Below, piece by piece: positions 50,398-59,585 of a stretch of DNA of 64,000 nt. A program made the translations under genes and the position numbers. The stretch spans positions 62,001 to 126,000 of the forward strand of contig CALADI010000012.1 of the NCBI GenBank assembly GCA_937890525.1. The letters run 5' to 3'. Below the pieces are notes generated by a model that saw only the letters and a program-made list of their open reading frames with translations, made no database searches and had not been told where the DNA came from. The stretch's first letter is position 1. Each line of letters begins with the position of its first letter. The stretch is from an uncultured Clostridia bacterium (GTDB lineage Bacteria; Bacillota; Clostridia; Oscillospirales; Oscillospiraceae).

Positions 50398-51546
50398 ATG
50401 ACAAAAGAATCCAGAACACAGACCTCGGCGGCTCGGTGCCAGATCCGGTCGGGGAATGTGCATCCATTTACCCATCTGCGGGGCTATGTTCCTTTGGGTG
50501 GGGGAGAGGAGCGGATCTATCAGCAGATCCGGGAAGCCATCCCGGTGCTGGATGCGGCAGTGGGGAAGCTGATCCGGCTGTCCGCCGGGTTCGATGTGCG
50601 ATGCCCATCGGTGCAGAACACGGCGCAGCTTCAGCAGTTCCTGAAAACCGTGAACTGCGGCAGAGGGCAGAGGGGGATCGACAGCTTCCTATCGGCGTAC
50701 CTTGACAGCCTGCTGGTCTACGGCAGGGCGGTGGGGGAAATGGTGGTGGCCGGCGGGCACATGCGGGGCGTCTGCTGGGGGGATGTGACCCAGCTTCAGG
50801 TGCGGGAAAAGCCGGACTCGCTGGATGTGGAACTGTGTGCCGAGGACGAAAGCGGGCAGGTAAGACCGCTGCCCTACCAAGACCTGCTGCTGTTCACCAC
50901 CATGAAGCCGGAGCCGGAGCATCCGTATGGGGTTAGCCTGTTCCGAGGGATGCCCTTTCTGGCGGAGATCCTGCTGAAAATCTACCAGACCATCGGAGCA
51001 AATTGGGAACGGGCCGGGAATGTGCGCTACAGCGTGGTGTGCAAAAACGATGGGGAACTGGATCCGGAAGCTGCCCAGGAACGGGGGGATCAGATCGCCC
51101 GGGAATGGGCCAGAGCCATAGAGGACGGGAAAAACGGCACCGTGCGGGATTTCGTGGCGGTGGGGGATGTGGAAATTCGGGTCATCGGCAGCGAAAGCCC
51201 CATCTTGGATTCCCAGATCCCGGTGCGGCAGATCATGGAGCAGCTGATCGCCAAGACGGGGCTGCCCCCATTCCTGCTGGGGATGAGCTGGAGCACTACG
51301 GAGCGGATGTGCGCCCAGCAGGCAGATCTTCTGACCAGCGAGCTGTGGGCGCTGCGGCGGATGGTGGAGCCGGCGCTGGAGCAGATCTGCCGCACCTATC
51401 TGGCGCTGGAGGGTAGGGATCCCCAGGTGGAGATCCTCTGGGATGACATCAGCTTGCAGGATATCACCGAGGAAGCCAAGGCGGATCTTTACACGGCGCA
51501 GGCCCAGCAGGCAAGAGCCGCCGCAGAAGGAAAGGAAGGTCAATGA
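50398..51546 (+). CDS. Phage portal protein
   Basis: A 382-residue protein with portal features: YGRAVGEMVV and PDSLDVEL in the wing, then KTGLPPFLLGMSWSTTERMCAQQAD, the conserved C-terminal stem/clip segment. Portals form the dodecameric gate of the capsid. It starts 15 bp after the terminase, with GAAAGGAG upstream. It is somewhat shorter than many portals, as in compact siphophage modules. Confidence 0.88.
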   Translation: MTKESRTQTSAARCQIRSGNVHPFTHLRGYVPLGGGEERIYQQIREAIPVLDAAVGKLIRLSAGFDVRCPSVQNTAQLQQFLKTVNCGRGQRGIDSFLSAYLDSLLVYGRAVGEMVVAGGHMRGVCWGDVTQLQVREKPDSLDVELCAEDESGQVRPLPYQDLLLFTTMKPEPEHPYGVSLFRGMPFLAEILLKIYQTIGANWERAGNVRYSVVCKNDGELDPEAAQERGDQIAREWARAIEDGKNGTVRDFVAVGDVEIRVIGSESPILDSQIPVRQIMEQLIAKTGLPPFLLGMSWSTTERMCAQQADLLTSELWALRRMVEPALEQICRTYLALEGRDPQVEILWDDISLQDITEEAKADLYTAQAQQARAAAEGKEGQ

Positions 51547-51547
51547 T

Positions 51548-52441
51548 ATGCAGATCACAAAAGCAAGCGTCGCCACAGGCGGGGGAAAGCCGACCCCGGA
51601 GCAGCTGGAGCGGATCAACGCCATGGCAAAGGCGGAACTGAAGGCCGATCAGGTCTATGTGTTCTCCGTCCGGCTCTGTGACGACCAGATCGACCGGGAT
51701 CAGGAACGGTTCGACACCGATGCGCTGCCGGTGCTTGCCAAGCTGTTCGTGGGCAAAAGCGGCGTGGTGGACCACCAATGGTCCGCTCAGAAGCAGATCG
51801 CACGGATCTTTGCCACGGAGGTACAGCGTCACGACGAGGTCAGCTTCATCAAGGCTTGGGCCTACATCCGCCGGGGCGGTGCCGGGGATGAGTGGATCGC
51901 AGACATCGAAGCGGGGATCAAAAAGGAAGTCTCCGTAGGCTGCGCCATGGGTCGGCGGGTCTGTTCCATCTGCGGCCAAAGCTACGGCGAATGCGGTCAC
52001 GAGAAGGGGCAGGTCTATGATGGGCAAATGTGCTGTGCCATTTTACGAGAGCCTATGGACGCCTATGAATTCTCCTTCGTGGCGGTACCCGCTCAGCCCA
52101 ATGCCGGGGTGATGAAAGCTATGGGGGCGGAAAAACCCAGCCTGAAGGCGCTGGCTGAACACTATGGCGCACAGGAGGAATACCGGGTGCTGGCAGAACT
52201 TGCCCGGCTTGGGCGTGAGCACCAAAAGGCGCTGGCAGACCAAGTGGTGGGGCTGTGCCTTGCTCTGGATGCAGGAGTGGCGGAGCCGGTACTGCGCTCC
52301 TGCGCCAAAAAGCTGTCGGCGCAGGAATTGGCGGCAGTCCAAAAGGCGCTGGAAAAGCGGGCGGAGGAGCGTTACCCCGTCCGCAGGCAGCTTGCACCCC
52401 GGAAGCATGGGGACGAAGTAGAGAGCGGCTATCTGATTTGA
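51548..52441 (+). CDS. Phage head maturation protease-like protein
   Basis: A 297-residue protein in the protease position between portal and capsid genes. It has KSGVVDHQWS with a candidate catalytic His, IKKEVSVGC with a candidate Ser, and YEFSFVAVPAQPNAGVMKA, typical of HK97-type prohead proteases. An additional Cys-rich stretch (CSICGQSYGECGH) may bind zinc. The C-terminal helical part may act as scaffold. I chose ATG 51548 with GGAAGG before it; it follows the portal stop by one base. Confidence 0.82.
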   Translation: MQITKASVATGGGKPTPEQLERINAMAKAELKADQVYVFSVRLCDDQIDRDQERFDTDALPVLAKLFVGKSGVVDHQWSAQKQIARIFATEVQRHDEVSFIKAWAYIRRGGAGDEWIADIEAGIKKEVSVGCAMGRRVCSICGQSYGECGHEKGQVYDGQMCCAILREPMDAYEFSFVAVPAQPNAGVMKAMGAEKPSLKALAEHYGAQEEYRVLAELARLGREHQKALADQVVGLCLALDAGVAEPVLRSCAKKLSAQELAAVQKALEKRAEERYPVRRQLAPRKHGDEVESGYLI

Positions 52442-52489
52442 GTTTCCCCGGGACACCGGAGAACATATTGACTATGGGAGGAAAAGCGT

Positions 52490-52828
52490 ATGAATGTTTC
52501 GTTTGAGGGGATCGGTCACATGAGCGTGACCTTCCACACCGACATCCGGCAGGCAGGACAGGTGTGCAAAATGGGGGATCATGCCAAGGTGACAGCTTGT
52601 GCCGACGGCGACGCCTTCTGCGGCGTGGTGGAGTCGGTGCGGGGGGATACCGCCGGGGTGCAGATCCACGGATTTGCTCAGGTGGGCTATACCGGCACAG
52701 CGCCCAAGGTGGGCTATGCGGTGCTGGCCGCCAACGGTCAGGGTGGGGTAAAGACCCACACTGCGGGAAGAACCTGTCTGGTGGTGCAGGTGGACGAAGG
52801 CGCGAAGACCGCCGTTATCGAACTGTAA
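52490..52828 (+). CDS. Small phage head protein (probable decoration protein)
   Basis: A 112-residue beta-rich protein directly before the major capsid gene, the usual place for a head decoration or DUF2190-like protein. The repeats of Gly and Val (VESVRGDTAGVQIHGFAQVG, YAVLAANGQGGV) fit a beta barrel. There is no specific motif. TGGGAGGAAAAGCGT precedes the start. Confidence 0.65.
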   Translation: MNVSFEGIGHMSVTFHTDIRQAGQVCKMGDHAKVTACADGDAFCGVVESVRGDTAGVQIHGFAQVGYTGTAPKVGYAVLAANGQGGVKTHTAGRTCLVVQVDEGAKTAVIEL

Positions 52829-52841
52829 GGAGGAAAACAAA

Positions 52842-53867
52842 ATGGCATACGACAATCTGAAACTGGAAAAGGGAATGTACCGTCAGGAGGGGATGACCTT
52901 CACCCAAGTGCTGGAATCGGCAGACCCCAGCGAGAACTACCGGGGTACGGCGCTGGAGGGCACGGACGCATTCCAGCGTCAGCTCAAGCGATTCGGCATT
53001 AAGGTCAAGGGGGAGGGCTCTTCCACGGTGGAGAAGTTCTTCCGCAGCATGGACTCTGCGGTGCTGTTCCCGGAGTACATCGCCCGTGCCGTCCGGCAGG
53101 GCATGGAGGAAAATGACATCCTGCCCGGCATCACCGCCACCACCACGGTGATCGACGCCATGGACTACCGCTCCATCTACTCCGAAGCCGATGAGGAGAC
53201 CGCCGGGCTGAAGCAGGTGGCAGAGGGGGCTCAGATCCCCGCCACCAAGGTGATGACCAAGGATCATCTCATCCGCCTGACCAAGCGGGGCAGAATGCTG
53301 GTGGCAAGCTATGAGGCTGTCCGGTTCCAGAAGCTGGATCTGTTCAGCGTGATGCTGCGCCAGATCGGCAGTTATATCCAGAAGATGCAGCTTGCCGATG
53401 CGGTGGAGGTGCTGGTCAACGGCGACGGCAACGGCAATGCCGCTCAGGTGCTCAAGGTGGGCACTCCGCCCATCTCCGGCAGCAGCGGAACGCTGGGGTA
53501 CGATCAGCTTGTGGAGTTCTGGGGGGAATTTGATCCCTACACCATGAACGCCATGCTGTGCAATGGGGCAATGATGACCAAGCTGCTGAAGATCCCGGAA
53601 TTGCAGAACCCCCTCACCGGGCTGAATTTCCAAGGGACGGGAAAGCTGGCTACCCCTCTGGGGGCGCAGCTTCACCGCACCGGCTGCGTGGCAGAGGGCA
53701 CCATCATCGGCATGGACAGCCGCTACGGTCTGGAACTGGTTCGGGCGGGAGATGTGCTGGTGGAATATGACAAGCTGATCGACCGGCAGTTGGAGCGTGC
53801 CGCCATCACCTCCATCTCCGGCTTCGGCAAGATCTGCGACGGCGCAGTAAAGGTGCTGCGGGTATGA
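52842..53867 (+). CDS. Phage major capsid protein
   Basis: A 341-residue protein of HK97-like capsid type: a short charged N-terminal arm, then AVLFPEYIARAVRQGMEENDI, IYSEADEETAGLKQVAEGA, and a P-domain with long helices (LFSVMLRQIGSYIQKMQLAD). The C-terminal EGTIIGMDSRYGLELV stretch is typical of capsid/DUF families. TAAGGAGG precedes the start. It is intact and full length. Confidence 0.88.
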   Translation: MAYDNLKLEKGMYRQEGMTFTQVLESADPSENYRGTALEGTDAFQRQLKRFGIKVKGEGSSTVEKFFRSMDSAVLFPEYIARAVRQGMEENDILPGITATTTVIDAMDYRSIYSEADEETAGLKQVAEGAQIPATKVMTKDHLIRLTKRGRMLVASYEAVRFQKLDLFSVMLRQIGSYIQKMQLADAVEVLVNGDGNGNAAQVLKVGTPPISGSSGTLGYDQLVEFWGEFDPYTMNAMLCNGAMMTKLLKIPELQNPLTGLNFQGTGKLATPLGAQLHRTGCVAEGTIIGMDSRYGLELVRAGDVLVEYDKLIDRQLERAAITSISGFGKICDGAVKVLRV

Positions 53868-54223
53868 CATTGACGGATCAGATCTACGCACAGGCGAGAA
53901 TCTTGGCAGGCCCCTTGGAATGCAGGCAGGAAGCGCTGCTGCGGATGGTGTGTCTGGCGGCAGAGCGATCCTTGCAGCGGAAGATGCGCCCGGGGCTCAG
54001 CCCAACTGACTGCATGGGGGATTTTATTGCGGCGGCCAGTCTGTATGCATTGGCGGCATTCACCGAGACAGACGGGGCGATGGATCCGGAGGTCCTGCGG
54101 GTGGCGGATGTGACGGTACAGAAAGCCGGGGCATCCCCCGCTACCAACTGCCTGCGGCGGCAGGCGGAACTGATGATCGCTCCCTATCTGACCTGCGGCA
54201 GTTTCTCTTTTCGGAGGGTTTGA
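53864..54223 (+). CDS. Phage head-tail connector-like protein
   Basis: A 119-residue, mostly helical protein with the size, position and Cys/Ala-rich helices of gp6-like connector (adaptor) proteins. It overlaps the capsid stop by ATGA, so it is translationally coupled. The assignment is from position and predicted helices. Confidence 0.7.
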   Translation: MTLTDQIYAQARILAGPLECRQEALLRMVCLAAERSLQRKMRPGLSPTDCMGDFIAAASLYALAAFTETDGAMDPEVLRVADVTVQKAGASPATNCLRRQAELMIAPYLTCGSFSFRRV

Positions 54224-54225
54224 CC

Positions 54226-54576
54226 ATGGGGCGGGTGATGGCAGGGATCTTTGAGAAGTACGGTCAGCCCATGACACTGCGCCACGGCGGCAGACAAGTG
54301 GAATTGCGGGTGTTTCTGCGCCCGGCGGAGGAGTGGGGCACGGGAAATGTCCCCGGGGCGATGGGCATTCCCCAGACCTATCTCTGTTACGGTGCGGCAG
54401 AGCCGGAGATGGAGCAGGGGGACGAACTGTACGACGGGCGCAGGCGTTTGGTGATCCGGGAAACCCAAGTGGTATGGGGCATCGGCGGCGAAGCATATCG
54501 CAGAAGCGTCTGTGCGGAGAAAGGAGGGACAGCACAATGGAAGAGCAATGGCTCAGAAAATTCCGGGAAATGCTGA
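54226..54576 (+). CDS. Phage head-closure-like protein
   Basis: A 116-residue protein that follows the connector, where the head-closure protein is found in siphophage modules. MTLRHGGRQVELRVFLRP and DELYDGRRRLVIRETQVV suggest beta strands. The ATG at 54226 lies after GGAGGGTTTGACC. It overlaps the next gene by 40 bases. Confidence 0.6.
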   Translation: MGRVMAGIFEKYGQPMTLRHGGRQVELRVFLRPAEEWGTGNVPGAMGIPQTYLCYGAAEPEMEQGDELYDGRRRLVIRETQVVWGIGGEAYRRSVCAEKGGTAQWKSNGSENSGKC

Positions 54577-55253
54577 ACCCGGTGGGGCTGGATGTGATGG
54601 GTGCCTATCCGGATGAACCGGCGCCCCATCCGAGCAAGCCCTTGGCGGCGCTGGAGTGGGGAGAGATGGACTGCGGAAAGGTGCAGATCCGGCTCCATGT
54701 GCTAAGTCCCAAGTCCGGGGGCGGGAGCCTTTGCCGGGATGCAGCTGCCCGCGCCGCCGGGGCGCTGCATCAGGCGGGGATGGATTGCGTCTGCTCCAAG
54801 ATGCGTTATGACCGGGGATACAGCTGCTTTCGGGTGGAAATCACGGTGAAAGCATCAATATTCTTCCAAAACGGGGAATGGAATCCGGGGAAAAGCTGGC
54901 AGATTTTCGCCAATGGGCAGCCTGTGGCATACGCAGAGGGGTTTGAAGCAGAGCAGGATCTGCATCGGCGCATCCTGTGCCAGATCGGACAGCGAGTGCC
55001 GACGGAGGTGACATCAGGCAATGGGGGCGGCTGGAAGATCCGGCTGACTCGGGTGATCCCGGCGGGACAGGTCATCCCGGCGCTTCCGGCGGAACCGGTG
55101 GATCTGACGGTATCCCATGGGGGAAGAAGCTGGCGCTATACGGGTTGCCGGTGGAGCGCAGAGCGGGTGCGTCTGGATGGGCAGGCTGTCACGGTGGTAC
55201 AATGGGGCTATGCGATGGAACGGGAGGAACGGAATGGAACGGCTGAAATTTGA
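54537..55253 (+). CDS. Phage tail-completion-like protein
   Basis: A 238-residue protein that follows the closure gene. The N-terminal half resembles tail terminator/completion proteins in size and position; the C-terminal half (from about residue 125) has a separate region rich in strands (WKIRLTRVIPAGQVIPALP). It may be a fusion of a completion protein with an extra domain. The ATG at 54537 has AAGGAGGGAC before it. Confidence 0.55.
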   Translation: MEEQWLRKFREMLNPVGLDVMGAYPDEPAPHPSKPLAALEWGEMDCGKVQIRLHVLSPKSGGGSLCRDAAARAAGALHQAGMDCVCSKMRYDRGYSCFRVEITVKASIFFQNGEWNPGKSWQIFANGQPVAYAEGFEAEQDLHRRILCQIGQRVPTEVTSGNGGGWKIRLTRVIPAGQVIPALPAEPVDLTVSHGGRSWRYTGCRWSAERVRLDGQAVTVVQWGYAMEREERNGTAEI

Positions 55254-55617
55254 GCATTTTACATGGCCCCAGAATCCGGAACATTTTCAGGTGGAGGCTT
55301 GTATGGAGCCGCTGTACACCGTGGAATCCGACGGGAGCGTGACCTATCGTGGTCTGGGACCGCTGTGCCGCACCATCCGGGGAAGCGGCATCTTTCAGGG
55401 ATCGGATGCGGTAAAGACCTTCCATGCGCTGGCGGTGTATATGTCCGCCAAGGTGGCGGGGACTCTGATCCACCCGGAATGGGGCAGATTTTCCTGCTGT
55501 CTGGTGGAGCTGAACATGGAGCAGGACTGGACGCCGGACACCGTGGCCTATTCCTTTGTCTTCCGGGAGACCGATGAAAAGGGCGTGATCCCGCCCCTGC
55601 CGGAGCACAAAAAGTAA
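55234..55617 (+). CDS. Phage tail-associated protein of unknown type, last gene of the cassette
   Basis: A 127-residue protein (MERLKFEHFTWPQNPEHFQV start; later TIRGSGIFQGSDAVKTFHAL). It looks like small siphophage tail or baseplate-associated proteins, but I cannot name it. The gene starts inside the previous one with GGGAGGAACGGA before it. After it there is a hairpin and then the convergent glgP; no tail tube, tape measure, lysis or integrase genes follow. Confidence 0.5.
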   Translation: MERLKFEHFTWPQNPEHFQVEACMEPLYTVESDGSVTYRGLGPLCRTIRGSGIFQGSDAVKTFHALAVYMSAKVAGTLIHPEWGRFSCCLVELNMEQDWTPDTVAYSFVFRETDEKGVIPPLPEHKK

Positions 55618-55650
55618 AAAACAGCCCCCGATCCGTTTCGGATCGGGGGC
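55615..55650. terminator. Terminator between phage cassette and glgP
   Basis: GCCCCCGATCCG (55624-55635) and CGGATCGGGGGC (55639-55650) arms. On the minus strand T6 follows; on the plus strand the tail is weaker (GATGTTT). Confidence 0.8.
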
Positions 55651-55666
55651 GATGTTTGGGGATGGA

Positions 55667-58000
55667 TCAGCGCTGGGTGGGCTGGATATGCCAGATCTCA
55701 TCCGCGTACTGGCGGATGGTACGGTCGGAGGAGAACTTGCCGGCGCTGGCGATGTTCTCCAGACACTTCTTGCCGAAGGCCGCCCGGTCGGCATAGTCCC
55801 GGTTGGCGCGCAGCTTTGCTTCCAGATAGGACTCGTAGTCCATCAGCAGGAAGTAGTGGTCAGCCATGTGCCAAGAGGTGCCGTCCAGCAGCGCATGGTA
55901 CAGGTCACGCTGCTCGTTGTCGGTGGGGACGGTGCCGTCCACCAGCGTGTCGATGGCACGGCGCAGGCGGGGGTTGGATTCGTAGATGCCCCGTGCCCGG
56001 TAGCTGGGACGGGCTTCGTTGATCTGCTCCACGGTAGCGCCGAAGATATAGTTGTTCTCCGTGCCGGCTTCCTGCACGATCTCCACATTGGCGCCGTCCA
56101 GGGTGCCCAGAGTCACAGCACCATTGAGCATCAGCTTCATGTTGCCGGTGCCGGATGCTTCTGTGCCGGCGGGGGAGATCTGCTCGGAGATGTCCGCAGC
56201 GGGGATGATATGCTCTGCATAAGAGCAGTTGTAGTTCTGGACAAAGACCACCTTCAGCTTGTCGTGCACAGCGGGGTCGTTGTTGATCATAGCAGCCACC
56301 CGGTTGATATAGCGGATAATCGCCTTGGCCCGGATGTAGCCGGGGGCGGATTTTGCGCCGAAGAGGTACACCGTGGGATGGAAATCCGTGAGGGAGCCGT
56401 CCTTCAGACGGAAGTAGATATCCACGATGGACAGGATGTTCAGAAGCTGGCGCTTGTACTCGTGCAGGCGCTTGACCTGAACATCAAAGATGAAGTCGGG
56501 GTTCAGAGCGATGCCCTCATGCTCCTTGATGACTTTGCAGAGCTGCTCCTTCTTCTGGCGCTTGATCTGATTGAAGCGGGAGACAAGATCCTCGTCGATC
56601 ATGGGCTTGAGCTGGCTCAGACGATCCAGATCGGTGAGGAAATCGCCGCCGATCTTCTCGGAAATGAGAGCGGTGAGCTCGGGGTTGCACAGACCCAGCC
56701 AGCGGCGGGGGGGGATGCCGTTGGTCTTATTCTGGAACCGCTCCGGGAACACCTGATACCAGCTCCGGAACACATCGTCCTTCAGGATCTGGCTGTGGAT
56801 CTCGGCCACGCCGTTGATATAGCTGCCCACATAGATGGACAGGTTCGCCATGTGCGCCACATCGTCCTGAATGACATAAAGACCGGGATGCTCGGAGCGG
56901 AGCTTGCTGTCGATGCGGCAGATGATGTCTGCGATCTCCGGCACTACGCTGCGCAGCAGATCCAGCGGCCACTTCTCCAGTGCCTCGCCCATGACGGTGT
57001 GGTTGGTGTAGGAGAAGGTCTTCTGAGCGATGGCAAAGGCCTGCTCGAAGTCCATGCCCTCGCACATGAGCAGACGGATCAGCTCGGGGATGGACATGGC
57101 GGGATGGGTGTCGTTGAGCTGGATGGTGTAGAAGTCGGCAAAGCGGCTCAGGTCGCCGTCGTGGCTCAGCTTGCACACCCGCAGCATATCCTGAAGGGAT
57201 GCAGAGGACAGCAGGTACTGCTGCTTGATCCGCAGGCGCTTGCCCTCCCAAGTGGAGTCGTTGGGGTACAGGACGCGGGTGATATCCTCGGCTTTGTTTT
57301 TCTGATCCAGCGCCCGCATGTAGTCTTGATTGTTGAACGCACCGAAGTCCAGCTCGTTCTCGGCTTCGCACTGCCACAGGCGCAGGGTATTCACATTGTC
57401 GGTGCCATAGCCGATGATGGGCACATCATAGGGCACAGCCAGAACGGTCTGGTCGGCAAAATGCACCTTCACGGTGTGGTTGTACCGGCGGTAAGACCAA
57501 GGATCGCCGAACTTGGTCCAGTCATCGGCGGCTTCGACCTGGCTGCCGTTCTGATCAAAGGTCTGCTTGAACAGACCGAAACGGTAGCGAAGACCATAGC
57601 CGGACAGCGGAAGATTGCAGCTTGCGGCAGAATCCAAGAAGCAGGCGGACAGCCGGCCCAGACCGCCGTTGCCCAGAGCGTCGTCCTCGATCTCCTCCAG
57701 ACAGGCAAGATCCACGCCCCGCTCGGCAAAGAGCTTGCGCATCTCGTCCAGGATGCCCAGATTGTACAGGTTGCTGTAGACCAGTCTGCCGATCAGATAC
57801 TCAGCAGAGAAGTAGTAGGCCTTCCGCTGGGACTGGCGAGCCTTCTTGCTGCGGCTCCAGTTGTCACTGATGGCCATCATGACCGCGGTGCCCAGCGCAT
57901 CGTGAAGCTCCTGAGGGGTGGCCTGCTTCAGGGAAACATCGAACTGATACTTCAGCTGAGCTTCCGTCCACTTCAAAATATTCAGGCAATTATAACTCAT
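55667..58000 (-). CDS. glgP: Glycogen/alpha-glucan phosphorylase
   Basis: A 777-residue GT35 phosphorylase that releases glucose 1-phosphate from glycogen or maltodextrin. It has YFSAEYLIGRL, EDDALGNGGLGRL, QLNDTHPAMSIPELIRLLM, TNHTVMGEALEKWP and the PLP signature EASGTGNMKLMLNGAVTLGT with the PLP lysine. I chose ATG 58000 (MSYNCLNILKW) with AGGAGA before it. It is a single gene, apparently served by two promoters. Confidence 0.96.
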   Translation of the reverse strand: MSYNCLNILKWTEAQLKYQFDVSLKQATPQELHDALGTAVMMAISDNWSRSKKARQSQRKAYYFSAEYLIGRLVYSNLYNLGILDEMRKLFAERGVDLACLEEIEDDALGNGGLGRLSACFLDSAASCNLPLSGYGLRYRFGLFKQTFDQNGSQVEAADDWTKFGDPWSYRRYNHTVKVHFADQTVLAVPYDVPIIGYGTDNVNTLRLWQCEAENELDFGAFNNQDYMRALDQKNKAEDITRVLYPNDSTWEGKRLRIKQQYLLSSASLQDMLRVCKLSHDGDLSRFADFYTIQLNDTHPAMSIPELIRLLMCEGMDFEQAFAIAQKTFSYTNHTVMGEALEKWPLDLLRSVVPEIADIICRIDSKLRSEHPGLYVIQDDVAHMANLSIYVGSYINGVAEIHSQILKDDVFRSWYQVFPERFQNKTNGIPPRRWLGLCNPELTALISEKIGGDFLTDLDRLSQLKPMIDEDLVSRFNQIKRQKKEQLCKVIKEHEGIALNPDFIFDVQVKRLHEYKRQLLNILSIVDIYFRLKDGSLTDFHPTVYLFGAKSAPGYIRAKAIIRYINRVAAMINNDPAVHDKLKVVFVQNYNCSYAEHIIPAADISEQISPAGTEASGTGNMKLMLNGAVTLGTLDGANVEIVQEAGTENNYIFGATVEQINEARPSYRARGIYESNPRLRRAIDTLVDGTVPTDNEQRDLYHALLDGTSWHMADHYFLLMDYESYLEAKLRANRDYADRAAFGKKCLENIASAGKFSSDRTIRQYADEIWHIQPTQR

Positions 58001-58094
58001 GTTGATTCTCCTATCTCCTGCGGGGAGTCCCGCATTTCGTTGTTTTGCTAAGGCTTGGCGCAGCCCGGAGCGGGCTGGTGTAAGACGCCGGTAT

Positions 58095-58123
58095 ATTCTA
58101 TCCAAAAGAACCGAAAATGAAAA
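58095..58123 (-). promoter_or_regulatory. Proximal promoter for glgP
   Basis: TTTTCA (58118-58123), 17 bp, TAGAAT (58095-58100) on the minus strand. Confidence 0.45.
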
Positions 58124-58198
58124 CCGCCCTCAGATGAGGTGTGGCAAGATCTTATTCTCCGGAACCGGCAGGCAGCCAAAGAAACAGTAATATCTCAA

Positions 58199-58227
58199 AG
58201 AATACCGCCGAATGTCCGGCTTGTCAA
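58199..58227 (-). promoter_or_regulatory. Distal promoter for glgP
   Basis: TTGACA (58222-58227), 17 bp, TATTCT (58199-58204) on the minus strand. The region 58228-58340 between here and the next terminator shows nothing else. Confidence 0.6.
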
Positions 58228-58340
58228 GGAAAAAACGCCGAACTCCCTGACAAAATGGAACAAACCGAAACCAAATTGGACAAAGGGAGCCTGTGCCCGG
58301 AAGATGGGGCAGCGTTGGATCTGCGTCAAGACCCGCACCG

Positions 58341-58372
58341 TAAAAAGAGCCGCTGCATTCGCAGCGGCTCTT
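58341..58372 (-). terminator. Terminator of the sugar-ABC ATPase gene
   Basis: AAGAGCCGCTGC and GCAGCGGCTCTT arms around ATTC; T5 follows on the minus strand. Confidence 0.82.
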
Positions 58373-58394
58373 GCGGTCATGACGGATCGAAGGA

Positions 58395-59585
58395 TCAGGC
58401 CTCCAGATTGATGCCGGTCTCCTTGTTGAAAACATGGCAAACGGTACCGTTGAAGTCAAAGGAAACATTTGCGCCGTTGGACAGAGCTGCGACCTCTGCA
58501 CCGGTCATGTTCATGGTGGAGATGACAAGCACCACATCCCGGCCCATGGCGGTGACATGCAGATGCACGGTGGAGCCCATCATTTCGGAAACATCGACCT
58601 TGGCGGAGATGCCGCCATTGTCGCACAGGGTGATATGCTCGGGACGCACGCCCAGAGTGATCTCCTGCTCGGCAACATTGTTCTTGGCCAGAGCAGCCTG
58701 CTTCTCCTCGCTCAGCTCGACGGTCAGGTTGTCCAGAACAACGGCGTACTTGCCATTGCGCTTGACCAGCTTGGCGTCGAACAGGTTCATCTGGGGAGAG
58801 CCGATGAAGCCGGCAACAAACAGGTTGTACGGATGGTTGAAGACCTCCTGAGGAGTACCGATCTGCTGGATGAAGCCGTCCTTCATGATGACGATACGGT
58901 CGCCCAGAGTCATAGCCTCGGTCTGGTCATGGGTAACATAGATAAAGGTGGTATTGATACGTTCACGCAGCTTGATGATCTCGGCACGCATCTGGTTACG
59001 CAGCTTGGCGTCCAGGTTGGACAGAGGTTCGTCCATCAGGAAGACCTGAGGATTCCGAACGATGGCACGGCCGATGGCCACACGCTGACGCTGACCGCCG
59101 GACAGAGCCTTGGGCTTACGACCCAGATACTGGGTGATGTCCAGGATCTCTGCGGCCTGCTTCACCGCCCGGTCGATCTCGTCCTTGGGGGTGTGGCGCA
59201 GCTTCAGAGCAAATGCCATGTTTTCGTACACGGTCATGTGGGGGTACAGGGCGTAGTTCTGGAAGACCATGGCGATATCACGGTCCTTGGGGGCAACATC
59301 GTTCACCAGACGGTCGCCGATGTACAGCTCGCCCTCGGAGATCTCTTCCAGACCTGCGATCATACGCAGGGTGGTGGACTTACCACAGCCGGAGGGACCG
59401 ACCAGAACGATGAATTCCTTGTCGGCGATCTCCAGATTGAAGTCCTGTACTGCTACGACACCCTTGTCGGTGATCTGAAGGTTGGTCTTCTTTTCAGGAG
59501 CATCGCCCTTCTTCTTTTTCTTCTTGGTGTCGTCGCCGCTGAACGGGTAGATCTTCTTTACATTTTTCAAAGTCAAACTTGCCAT
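58395..59585 (-). CDS. Sugar ABC transporter ATP-binding protein (MsmK/UgpC type)
   Basis: A 396-residue ATPase that energises carbohydrate importers. Walker A is [19 protein letters not shown], the signature [14 protein letters not shown], Walker [17 protein letters not shown] and H-loop VTHDQTEAM. The C-terminal TOBE/regulatory part follows from about residue 260. An unusual Lys-rich insert (KKKKKKG...EKK, about residues 21-33) lies between the first strand and the Walker A strand. No permeases lie nearby, so it is likely a shared ATPase. The ATG at 59585 has CGGAG at a long distance. Confidence 0.93.
   Translation of the reverse strand: MASLTLKNVKKIYPFSGDDTKKKKKKGDAPEKKTNLQITDKGVVAVQDFNLEIADKEFIVLVGPSGCGKSTTLRMIAGLEEISEGELYIGDRLVNDVAPKDRDIAMVFQNYALYPHMTVYENMAFALKLRHTPKDEIDRAVKQAAEILDITQYLGRKPKALSGGQRQRVAIGRAIVRNPQVFLMDEPLSNLDAKLRNQMRAEIIKLRERINTTFIYVTHDQTEAMTLGDRIVIMKDGFIQQIGTPQEVFNHPYNLFVAGFIGSPQMNLFDAKLVKRNGKYAVVLDNLTVELSEEKQAALAKNNVAEQEITLGVRPEHITLCDNGGISAKVDVSEMMGSTVHLHVTAMGRDVVLVISTMNMTGAEVAALSNGANVSFDFNGTVCHVFNKETGINLEA

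Noticed and set aside
48800..55617. A complete prophage
   Set aside because: No integrase, repressor, replication, tape-measure, lysis genes or att duplication were found in or next to the cassette.
55652..58051. A 799-codon plus-strand frame opposite glgP
   Set aside because: Low-complexity shadow translation; glgP on the other strand has all its family motifs.
58141..58851. Plus-strand open frames in the gap between glgP and the ABC-ATPase
   Set aside because: They extend antisense into the ATPase gene, lack ribosome sites and cover the predicted glgP promoters and a terminator.
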